A stretch of DNA of 9,842 nt from Hallerella sp963597395 (GTDB taxonomy: Bacteria > Fibrobacterota > Fibrobacteria > Fibrobacterales > Fibrobacteraceae): assembly GCA_963597395.1 (NCBI GenBank), contig CAVBPX010000077.1, forward strand, positions 1 through 9,842, read 5' to 3'. Within the stretch, counting starts at the first letter, position 1; each line of letters starts with the position of its first letter. Under the pieces are notes generated by a model. It had not been told where the DNA came from, did not search any database, and worked only from the letters and a program-made list of their open reading frames with translations. Below are positions 1-5,903 of the stretch, one piece after another. The translations under genes and the position numbers were made by a program.

Positions 1-40
1 TCGTTTGAGCTGGTTTTATTTTGTGAGCAACGGCCGGACG

Positions 41-155
41 TCACTCTCCACTCTCCACATTCCACTTTGAACTAAGCTCCAAGCTCTAAGTTCTAACATC
101 CGCTCCAGGATGCCGTTCACTCTTCACACTCCACTCTCCACACTCCACTCTCAAC
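41..155. repeat. Left copy of interspersed repeat block with pyrimidine-rich tract
   Basis: This noncoding block lies just beyond the stop of the FISUMP gene. Bases 53-79 (27 bases) recur exactly at 2240-2266. The 20-base string cgctccaggatgccgttcac at 101-120 recurs exactly at 2331-2350. After it comes a strand-biased run built from short units such as cactcca, cactctcca and cactctcaac, which is also found after the second copy. Between the two shared strings this copy is shorter than the right one, which carries an extra hairpin segment. The copies have the same orientation. I see no reading frame or clear terminator here. It is probably one member of a genome-wide intergenic repeat family, but that is inference from two copies. 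Confidence 0.8.
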
Positions 156-1332
156 CTAGTCCTTGATGCAGCGGACAGAATATTCCCTCTTCTTTGATGA
201 ACTCTCGCGAGGCAAGCCTTTGCAGCTATACGAGACCAAATAATGATTGTAGGCATCGTTTGCATTTTTCTCCGTGGCAGTCCAAAACTTTTCGTAGTCA
301 CCACCATTGCCGGGGAGCACCCCAAAGCCAACGGTGTCTGAGCCGTTTTGGCTGTAGTTCCAGCCGCCTTTAGCCTTGAATGCTTCGCAAACCTGATTCG
401 ACAAATTTCCGCCAAAGAGAGAATTCGCCACAAAGTTTCTGAGCGTTTTCCACTCCGTTGTATCGGGCAGGTGCCAGCCTTCGGGACACACGCCCCGGAC
501 AGGCTTGGATACAGAGCACGTCTTTGAGTAGCCACAATACTTGCCATTCTTGCTAAACAAAGCTGCAGAATCCATAGCCGCGGCCCACGTATAAAGACGG
601 CCATATGTAGCGCAGTCGCGATTGTCAGTTTCAGCATTACCATACCCGCAAGAGCTTGTTTGATAGTTGTAGTTCAAATTTTCGGCCATCCAGGTCTGCG
701 AGCCGATCTTGACTGTTTTATAAGTTTGGCCATCGCGACCGTCCGTAAAAGCACCTTTGCCTACATAAACCAAACTGTCACCATCACAATATTCCGCCGT
801 CACGTCATAATTTTTGCCACCGCACAGACTGTAAATCCATCCATACAGGCAAAATTCTGTCGCTACGTCATAGCTCTCATCACCGCAAAGCGCATAGAGC
901 GCCCCAGACTGGCAAAACTGCGTTGTCGGATCATAGGACGAGTCTCCGCAAAAATTATAAAGTTTCTCTTCGAAACAGAATTTTTGGGACGGGTCGTAAA
1001 CTGCATATCCACAAACAGTATTGGACAAGGCATTCTTTCCGTCCTTCCCATCCGTACCGTTCAGAATCACCCCGACCGAGTCTCCCCCGCAAATGACCTT
1101 GTAGCCGTCCCCCGCCGAAAGCGTCTTGACCGTGCACGAAGCCCCGTCGAGACCGTCCGCGCCGTCCTTGCCGACGAACGCCGAATCGCATGCGCCGAGA
1201 ATCCGCGGAGGCCGCAACCTCCATGCCGGTCGTCTCGTTCGTGACCTTGGTGACGTTGGTCTCGTCCCCGCAAGAAGCGAGCGCGAGGAGCGTACCGCCT
1301 GCCTAGAAAAGTTTTTGAATTGATTTTGACAT
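156..1332 (-). pseudogene. FISUMP-domain lipoprotein gene, broken by an amber codon and a frameshift
   Basis: An AGGGGG ribosome binding site lies 6 bases before ATG at 1332-1330. Translation starts MSKSIQKLF, meets TAG at 1305-1303, then continues in the same frame as AGGTLLALASC-GDETN, an evident lipoprotein signal peptide with lipobox LASC. Near 1203-1197 the frame shifts: the N-terminal frame ends sensibly at ...EVAASADS and the remaining protein (LGACDSAFVGKDGADG...) lies in another frame to TAG at 158-156. Restoring TC within a TCTC run would join them. Intact, the product would be about 392 residues: lipid-anchored N terminus, short collagen-like GKDGADGLDG stretches, four 21-residue cysteine repeats, then a FISUMP domain (bases about 750-156) with DGRDGQTYKTVKIGSQTW, MAENLN, CPEGWHLP and FWTATE motifs. 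FISUMP proteins are an expanded, presumably surface-exposed Fibrobacter family of unsettled function. Alternatives are sequencing error or expression of the downstream part alone from an internal start. The family call is firm; the pseudogene status depends on read accuracy. Confidence 0.82.
762..1013 (-). repeat. Four tandem 21-residue (63-base) cysteine repeats inside the FISUMP gene
   Basis: Read on the minus strand, four consecutive units of exactly 21 residues begin at bases 1013, 950, 887 and 824. Each follows the pattern C-G-x3-Y-D-x4-(F/Y)-C-x4-(L/I/V)-Y-x. The units start CGYAVYDPSQKFC, CGDSSYDPTTQFC, CGDESYDVATEFC and CGGKNYDVTAEYC. Each carries two cysteines 12 residues apart, so the array offers eight cysteines that could form stacked disulfides outside the cytoplasm. 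The units differ clearly at DNA level, so the expansion is not recent. I infer a spacer or stalk between the lipid anchor and the FISUMP domain. Confidence 0.85.
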
Positions 1333-1350
1333 GATGAACCCCCTAAAATT

Positions 1351-1845
1351 TCACATCCAGCCGAAATGGTTTCGGGTATTAGCCGCAAGTTGATTGGTGG
1401 GCGTCGGGTTGCCTTGGGCGGGTCTCGACAGAACGGACCGCGCCTTCCAACGGGCAGAATATTTTGCATTGCCGGAGCCATCCAAAACGACGCTTTTGGA
1501 AATAGTCCAGCCGGCTTTTATAAACGCCTGGATGTAGGCGTCGGCATCCGGACAGGCCGGGTAGTTTTTATTAGCCTTGGTCTCTTTCAGGCGAAGAGCC
1601 AGAATAAGGTTAGACGGCTGTTTTGGTTGCTTTTTGACAAATTGGATAAACTTTTGCGGGCAAATTCCGCTTTCCTGAAGAGCCTGATAGCTATAAAAAC
1701 TAATGTCTATGGTTGCATTCACATGTCTTACGCGCAGCTTTTTTGTTAAAAGGGATTTTCTAGTCCCTTTTGTGAAAGCCACCAAGTGCCGCATCACGGA
1801 AGTTTTTCCCATATTGGGATCGCCGATAACCAGATAAACCTTCAT
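1351..1845 (-). CDS. Small P-loop NTPase-like protein, function unknown
   Basis: The product has 164 residues starting MKVYLVIGDPNMGKTS. An in-frame extension to 1893 exists, but AAGGAG sits about 6 bases before the ATG at 1845, which fixes this start. Residues 8-15 (GDPNMGKT) form a Walker A motif right after a hydrophobic first strand, as in small nucleotide-binding proteins and kinases. A second hydrophobic strand, SVVLDG at residues 118-123, may be the Walker B strand. The C terminus ends in a PTNQLAANTRNHFGW-type segment. I see no signal peptide or membrane helix, so it is probably cytoplasmic. The FISUMP gene starts 18 bases downstream on the same strand, so the two are probably co-transcribed. 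The gene is more AT-rich than the operon to its right. The family is not recognised: the P-loop is clear, the substrate is not. Confidence 0.8.
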   Translation of the reverse strand: MKVYLVIGDPNMGKTSVMRHLVAFTKGTRKSLLTKKLRVRHVNATIDISFYSYQALQESGICPQKFIQFVKKQPKQPSNLILALRLKETKANKNYPACPDADAYIQAFIKAGWTISKSVVLDGSGNAKYSARWKARSVLSRPAQGNPTPTNQLAANTRNHFGWM

Positions 1846-1866
1846 AAAAATCTCCTTTTGGATGAT

Positions 1867-1898
1867 TTTATAAATGTAAGAAAAAAAACGCAAATCAA
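1867..1898 (-). promoter_or_regulatory. Weak candidate promoter for the P-loop/FISUMP gene pair
   Basis: Reading the minus strand, TATAAA lies at 1872-1867, about 20 bases before the start codon. TTGATT lies at 1898-1893. The spacing is 20 bases, longer than the usual 16-18, and the surrounding sequence is AT-rich with an A/T run between the boxes. The position is right for the transcript of the two minus-strand genes, but the match is loose and Fibrobacter promoter consensus may differ. Confidence 0.25.
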
Positions 1899-1989
1899 GT
1901 GCTCAAACGTTCAAAACATTTCCAGGACATTTTTAAGCAAAATTCCGTCAAAATGCAAGCCCGCTTCGCATTTCGAAAGCGGAAAGACA

Positions 1990-2176
1990 ATAGAATCCAT
2001 CCCGAACCCTTTCCTGTAAAGCGAACTTCGTGAATCCTATCGCTCCGCTCCAGGATGACAGTTGAAAGAAACGTTCCTGAAAAAACCGCGCAACGAGATT
2101 GGGCCGTTTTCGATTTTGACAATTTTTGTCACACGTCATTCTGGAGGGTTCAAAGAACCCGATAGAATCCATCCCG
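1990..2176. repeat. Pair of short interspersed repeats, partly inverted
   Basis: Read forward, 2136-2170 carries GTCATTCTGGAG followed by GATAGAATCC. Read on the opposite strand, 2060-2027 carries GTCATCCTGGAG followed by GATAGGATTC. These are two diverged copies of one unit facing each other. A 15-base string, atagaatccatcccg, also occurs in direct orientation at 1990-2004 and 2162-2176. The CTCCGCTCCAGGATG part is shared with the larger block at 2328-2342. This looks like accumulation of related intergenic repeat fragments; no coding capacity is seen. Confidence 0.65.
2139..2167. repeat. Hairpin within interspersed repeat
   Basis: GGGTTC (2146-2151), loop AAA, GAACCC (2155-2160) is a perfect 6-bp stem. 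Outer arms TTCT (2139-2142) and AGAA (2164-2167) pair across an internal loop. No T-run follows, and no gene ends just upstream on either strand, so a simple terminator role is unlikely. The hairpin is the core of one copy of the short interspersed repeat. Confidence 0.6.
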
Positions 2177-2239
2177 CAGTTCAGAATTTAGTTGAGATAT
2201 CTTAGAATTTAGATTCGCGAAGCAATCTGTTTCCCAACA

Positions 2240-2424
2240 CTCCACATTCCACTTTGAACTAAGCTCTCAGTTCTAAGTTCTGACTACGGATCCTACCTGC
2301 CTGTCGGCAGACAGGTCGGTCGCGATGCTCCGCTCCAGGATGCCGTTCACACTTCACGCTCTTCACTCTTCACACTCCACACTCCACACTCCACTCTCAA
2401 CTCTCAACACTCCACTCTCCGCCA
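2240..2424. repeat. Right copy of interspersed repeat block with pyrimidine-rich tract
   Basis: It begins with the same 27 bases found at 53-79, followed by a similar ctaagttct segment. A segment absent from the left copy follows, containing a hairpin. The block then rejoins the left copy at 2331-2350 (cgctccaggatgccgttcac). It ends in a long C/T/A tract of reiterated cactcca and ctctcaa units (about 2350-2424) with almost no G on this strand. The tract stops about 80 bases before the primase-like gene. Both copies have the same orientation and bracket the P-loop/FISUMP pair. Confidence 0.8.
2295..2320. repeat. Hairpin present only in the right repeat copy
   Basis: CCTGTC (2300-2305), loop GGCA, GACAGG (2310-2315) is a perfect stem. 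ACC (2295-2297) pairs with GGT (2318-2320) across a two-base internal loop. It lies in the segment present in the right block but missing from the left one, so it may be a separate small inserted element or a deletable arm of the repeat. No T-run follows. Confidence 0.55.
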
Positions 2425-2496
2425 GAAAAGTGGCAGACGGGTCGTTTTGAACGGCTTTTCAAAAACGCCTAGACAAAATTTTCTATTGTTTCTTTT

Positions 2497-2503
2497 GAGG
2501 TGG
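2497..2503 (+). promoter_or_regulatory. Ribosome binding site deciding the start of the primase-like gene
   Basis: GAGGTGG ends 3 bases before ATG at 2507, with its GAGG core 6 bases upstream. An in-frame ATG at 2447 would add 20 residues encoded by the edge of the intergenic region, but it has no comparable site before it. The 2507 start is therefore preferred. Confidence 0.6.
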
Positions 2504-2506
2504 CCT

Positions 2507-4405
2507 ATGCTTATCGATGAAGAAAAACTCGACATATCCCGCGTCAGAACGCATCCGCGGCGTTTGGGTATAGCCCTTAGACGCTGGGGGCGCAACCTGA
2601 TGTCCAAATGCCCGTTCCACGCACCGGAGGAATCTTCCCTCTTCTTTTACGATACGCTTGGGTACTGGCGCTACCGCTGTTTGCAGTGCGACAGCGACGG
2701 CGATCTGGTCGAATTTTTGATGCGGACCCGGTTTAACGGTCTTGACGAGGCGTCCGCGCGGAAGGAAGCCCTGGACTTTTGGGGCATTTCCGAGGACCAA
2801 TACGGAAAGGCGGAAGCGGAACCTCACAAAAACAAGGAAATCGGCGGCGAAAAGGTCCGCGTTCTCGAAAGCTTTGTCCGCTACTGCCACTGGGCGGCCA
2901 CCAAGAGCGAATCCACCGTGGAATTTTTGAAAGAGCGCGGTTGGAGCCTCGGACAGGCAAAGCTCTACGGCCTCGGATACTACAGCGGCGACCCCGAACC
3001 TTTTTACAGCTATTGCATGCTCTCGGGCCTCGAACGTCACGAGGTGAGCTTTTACCTCGACAACCTGGACATTTCCCACGAGCCGCGGCTCACCATCCCC
3101 GCCCGAAATTCCAAGGGCGTCATCCACTCCGTCTATGGAAGGCTCCTCGACAACGCGGGGACGCCGAACGCAAACGAGGACACCTACATTTCGTACGCGT
3201 CCGGGCCTTTGGACATTCCCTTCAACATCCAGCAGGACATCGAAAACCCGATTGTCGTCGAAGGCTTTTTTGACGCCCTCACCGCGGACCTCGCCGGCAT
3301 CCCGGGCGTCGTCTCGACCATGTACCAGCCTTTTAGCCGCAGCCACCTGTATAAGCTCAAGGCGTGCGGGGCCGAAAGCATTTCGCTTGTGCTGCGCAAG
3401 GACGCAAACCGCCGGAACCAGGAACTTCACATTCGCAAGTGCCTCGAACTCGCCGAATCCGAAGGAATGCGTTTCAAGTCAATAGTCCTTCCCGCCGGAG
3501 AAACGGTCGATACGCTCGTCCGCAAGAACGGCGCCGACGAACTGCTCCTGAAAATCCAGGACACCGACGAAGACACGATGCGCACGCACCGCAAATCGGT
3601 CCTCATCCAGGACATCCGCGAGAACTTTGCGATTGCGATGAACCGCGATGCCGACACGGATGTCGGCTACACGCTTTCCAACTTCCCGACCCTCTCGCAC
3701 GCTCTCGACGGCATCCAGCCAGGCTACTATTTTCTCTCGTCCGAGCCTTTCGGGTTCAAAAGCTATGCGCTTTCCTCCTTTGCGCTCGACCTCATCGAAG
3801 GGAACCCTTCGGCAAAAGTCATCTATGTCGCACTGGACTGTCCAAGACGTCTGGTATTCGACCGCTTTGTCGCGATGCTTGCCGGGATTTCCGAACCGAA
3901 CGTCCGCAAACAGAACAAGGACGACGAACTGAACGAACACGTCCGCAACGCAACGCAGGAACTGCTCTCCTTCGTCAAGGGGGAACGCCTCGAAATCTGG
4001 GAAGACACGGAGACGTTCAACTTCAACGCGTTCATCAAGGAACTGCACGAAGAAGTCGCCGAAAAAAAGAACCTGATTCTCATCATCGACGGCATCGACC
4101 ATTTGCGGATTTCGGACCGGCGCGACATTCCCGAATTGCAGGAAAGGCGCTCTTCCGCGGCCCTCGACATTTACAAGGATTTGGACATTCCGGTCTTCAT
4201 CAGCGGCGCGTGCGTCAAGGAAGGCGACAAAATCGTGGGTCCCGAGCCGTATTTGCGCGATGCGGACGCGACGTTCTGGATTGAACGGAAGGAAGACGGC
4301 GCGCTTTGGCTCACCGTAAACCACAAAGGTTCCGGTTCGACCATCTACGAGGCGAACCTGCTCTTTTCCGACAAGTCCTACCGGATGAAAGAAAAGGAAA
4401 AATGA
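2507..4405 (+). CDS. DnaG-like/DnaB-like primase-helicase fusion with degenerate active sites
   Basis: The product has 632 residues. A CHC2-type zinc finger has C35-P-F-H38 and C58-x-x-C61, followed by GDLVEFLM. Residues about 120-240 match the DnaG catalytic-core N half (FLKERGWS, LYGLGYY, RLTIPARNSKGVIHSVYGR). A TOPRIM segment starts VVEGFFDALTA with E252 and D256. The DnaG FDGD metal site reads LRKD (R297, D299) and the later DPD reads TVD, so some catalytic acids are lost. Residues about 385-625 resemble the DnaB RecA-like domain: ALDGIQPGYYFLSS, Walker A position SEPFGFKS (only K418 and S419 kept), VALD where helicases have SLE, Walker B LILIIDGIDHL (D528), and a C-terminal LRDADATFWIER...VNHKGSGST segment. 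The order parallels T7 gp4 and Twinkle primase-helicases. The gene is open, with a good ribosome site, and is translationally coupled to the next gene. I infer a DNA-binding or regulatory role, possibly without primase activity. Confidence 0.85.
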   Translation: MLIDEEKLDISRVRTHPRRLGIALRRWGRNLMSKCPFHAPEESSLFFYDTLGYWRYRCLQCDSDGDLVEFLMRTRFNGLDEASARKEALDFWGISEDQYGKAEAEPHKNKEIGGEKVRVLESFVRYCHWAATKSESTVEFLKERGWSLGQAKLYGLGYYSGDPEPFYSYCMLSGLERHEVSFYLDNLDISHEPRLTIPARNSKGVIHSVYGRLLDNAGTPNANEDTYISYASGPLDIPFNIQQDIENPIVVEGFFDALTADLAGIPGVVSTMYQPFSRSHLYKLKACGAESISLVLRKDANRRNQELHIRKCLELAESEGMRFKSIVLPAGETVDTLVRKNGADELLLKIQDTDEDTMRTHRKSVLIQDIRENFAIAMNRDADTDVGYTLSNFPTLSHALDGIQPGYYFLSSEPFGFKSYALSSFALDLIEGNPSAKVIYVALDCPRRLVFDRFVAMLAGISEPNVRKQNKDDELNEHVRNATQELLSFVKGERLEIWEDTETFNFNAFIKELHEEVAEKKNLILIIDGIDHLRISDRRDIPELQERRSSAALDIYKDLDIPVFISGACVKEGDKIVGPEPYLRDADATFWIERKEDGALWLTVNHKGSGSTIYEANLLFSDKSYRMKEKEK

Positions 4406-5598
4406 AGCGTCTTTCGATTGTTGACTTCAACAACTTCTGGAGTCCTTCGGGCGGCGGCGTCAGGCGTTACCACCTCGAACGGATGAAGTTTTACAAGGCG
4501 AAGGAAGACGCGCATCTCGTTTTTGTCCAAAACGATTCCAGGACCTTTTACGAAGAGGTCTCGGACTCGCTTGCCATCGAACACGTCGAGGCTTTCCGCT
4601 TTCCCGGAAACTGGGAATACCGTTTTCTGTGGAAAGGAAAAGTCATCCGCCGCATTCTCGAAAAATACCGTCCGGACATTATCGAAGTCGGTTCGCCGTA
4701 TATTTTGCCAAAAGCGGTTTCGAAGGCGGCAAAAAAGGTCTCGCCCGATTCCGTTCTCACGGCCTTTTGGCACGCGGACTTTCCGGTCACCTACGTGCGA
4801 AGATTTTTTGAACGCTGGGGATTTCCGAACTTTGCAAGGCGCGCCCAGTCCGCGGCGTTCGCCTATGCCCGTTCGAGCTTTAAAGGCTATGCAAAGATCG
4901 AGGCGAGCTCCCACGAGGTTCTCGACCGGATTTCCGAAAACGGTTTTGCGCCGGAGCGTCTCGAATGGATTCCGCTCGGAGTCGATCTCGAAACGTTTAG
5001 GCCGGAAGCACGCGACGAGGCTCTTGTCAGTTCGCTGAAGGACGGCGACCCGAACCGTCTCACCATCTTTTTTCCGCACCGTTTTTGCGACGAAAAGGGG
5101 CTGCGCCTTTTTCTTTCGGCCTACCCGATTCTTTGCAAAAGTCTCGGTAGCGAACCGGCCGTTCTCTTTGCGGGAACGGGGCCCGATCTTCCGCTTGTCC
5201 GCGAAGCCGAAAAAAAGTTTCGACACATCCGCTACGAGGGCTTTATCCAAGGGACGGCGGAGATGGCACGGCACTACGCAAGCGCGGAACTTTCGCTGGC
5301 TCTCTCGGGCTGGGAAACCTTCGGGCTCTCCATTCTGGAAAGCCTCGCCTCGGGAAACGCCCTTGTCGCCGCTTCGACCGGAGCCGCCAAGGAGCATCTT
5401 TTGGGTTCAAGGGCGGGCGTGATTCTTGAAGAAAGAACGCCGGAAGCCCTTGCCGCGGCCATCCTCGAAATTTCCAAAATGAACATGGCGAGCCTCCGCG
5501 AAAACGCAGTCCGCTACGCCCAAAAATTCAGCTGGGAAAGCTGCTTTGAAAGGCAGTTTTCCCTTTACCAAAAACTTCTGGAAGGAAAACGCAAATGA
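4402..5598 (+). CDS. GT4-type (GT-B fold) glycosyltransferase
   Basis: The product has 398 residues. The start MKRLSIVDFNN overlaps the upstream stop as ATGA and has AAGGAA before it; a longer frame to 4306 merely runs over the previous gene. The N-terminal Rossmann half has the acceptor-side loop SPSGGGVRRYHLERM (residues 15-29) and WHADFP (123-128). The C-terminal half has FFPHRFCDEKG (223-233), LFAGTGPDLP (255-264) and the nucleotide-sugar motif GWETFGLSILE, whose E305 and E313 form the family's EX7E signature. Length and motifs fit CAZy family GT4, whose retaining enzymes move a sugar from a nucleotide donor to lipids, glycans or small molecules. No signal peptide or membrane helix is seen, so it is cytoplasmic or peripheral. 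Donor and acceptor cannot be read from the sequence. Confidence 0.9.
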   Translation: MKRLSIVDFNNFWSPSGGGVRRYHLERMKFYKAKEDAHLVFVQNDSRTFYEEVSDSLAIEHVEAFRFPGNWEYRFLWKGKVIRRILEKYRPDIIEVGSPYILPKAVSKAAKKVSPDSVLTAFWHADFPVTYVRRFFERWGFPNFARRAQSAAFAYARSSFKGYAKIEASSHEVLDRISENGFAPERLEWIPLGVDLETFRPEARDEALVSSLKDGDPNRLTIFFPHRFCDEKGLRLFLSAYPILCKSLGSEPAVLFAGTGPDLPLVREAEKKFRHIRYEGFIQGTAEMARHYASAELSLALSGWETFGLSILESLASGNALVAASTGAAKEHLLGSRAGVILEERTPEALAAAILEISKMNMASLRENAVRYAQKFSWESCFERQFSLYQKLLEGKRK

Positions 5599-5897
5599 TC
5601 AAGCACATCGTTCTGTGGAAACTGAAGAAAGACGCCGAAGGCGCCACCGCCGAAGAAAACGGCAAGCGCGCGGTCGCGGACTTTGACGCTCTCCGGTCCA
5701 AAATTCCCTACCTCGTTTCCATCGAATCCGGCCTGGACTTTAACCGCAGCGGAGCGGCCTGGGACCTCGGACTCGTGACCACCTTCAAGACCCGCGAAGA
5801 CCTCGACCTCTACCAGAACCAGCCCGACCATGTAAAAATCAAGGGCTTTCTCGGAAAAGTGGCGGAAGACCGCTGCGTCGTCGATTTCGAATATTAA
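5595..5897 (+). CDS. Dabb-domain (stress-responsive A/B barrel) protein
   Basis: The product has 100 residues and starts at an ATGA overlap with the glycosyltransferase stop. MIKHIVLWKLK at the N terminus, YLVSIESGLDF (residues 39-49), the YQNQPDHVKIKGF segment (72-84) and the closing RCVVDFEY are the hallmarks of the Dabb family. These are small dimeric ferredoxin-like barrels of about 100 residues. Family members range from plant stress proteins to small bacterial enzymes, so the fold is assignable but the reaction is not. It is cytoplasmic, with the full length of a single domain. Tight coupling suggests it serves the same pathway as the adjoining glycosyltransferase and HAD hydrolase. Confidence 0.9.
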   Translation: MIKHIVLWKLKKDAEGATAEENGKRAVADFDALRSKIPYLVSIESGLDFNRSGAAWDLGLVTTFKTREDLDLYQNQPDHVKIKGFLGKVAEDRCVVDFEY

Positions 5898-5903
5898 AGT
5901 CCG

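Larger units (their letters stand above)
1846..2506. other. Repeat-filled divergent intergenic region without a gene
   Basis: About 660 bases separate the minus-strand P-loop gene from the plus-strand primase-like gene. Short open frames exist but none has a credible start, ribosome binding site or recognisable product. The region holds, in order: an AT-rich leader of the P-loop gene; a copy of atagaatccatcccg (1990-2004); a CTCCGCTCCAGGATG segment (2043-2057); a 6-bp TGACAA/TTGTCA hairpin (2117-2131); a hairpin repeat (2139-2167) followed by a second atagaatccatcccg (2162-2176); two copies of agaatttag 21 bases apart (2183 and 2204); and the large right-hand repeat block (2240-2424). Promoters for both flanking transcripts must lie here, but I cannot place the plus-strand one convincingly. 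Confidence 0.75.

Noticed and set aside
86..643. Minus-strand 185-residue open frame over the FISUMP gene
   Set aside because: It overlaps the FISUMP domain in a different phase and has no motif or ribosome site.
1333..1481. Upstream extension of the FISUMP frame to an ATG at 1481
   Set aside because: This frame runs through the P-loop gene in another phase and gives no signal peptide. The true start is the ATG at 1332 with a ribosome site and lipoprotein leader in a different frame, which shows the frameshift.
2116..2131. Perfect TTGACA as a -35 promoter box for the primase-like gene
   Set aside because: No -10 box follows at 16-18 bases, it is nearly 400 bases from the start codon, and it forms one arm of a small hairpin.
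2350..2424. Pyrimidine-rich reiterated tract as a CRISPR array
   Set aside because: Units are only about 7-10 bases, irregular, and lack unique spacers; it is simple-sequence repetition.
2447..2475. TTGAAC (2447-2452) with TAGACA (2470-2475) as promoter of the primase-like gene
   Set aside because: Spacing is right and the position plausible, but the -10 match is poor; not strong enough to list as a feature.
2483..3430. Long minus-strand open frame opposite the primase-like gene (and a similar one at 3479-4324)
   Set aside because: No recognisable motif, composition typical of an antisense shadow in a GC-rich gene, and the plus strand encodes clear domains.
3364..4284. Plus-strand open frame in a second phase inside the primase-like gene
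   Set aside because: Arginine- and proline-rich low-complexity product typical of an out-of-phase reading of GC-rich coding DNA.
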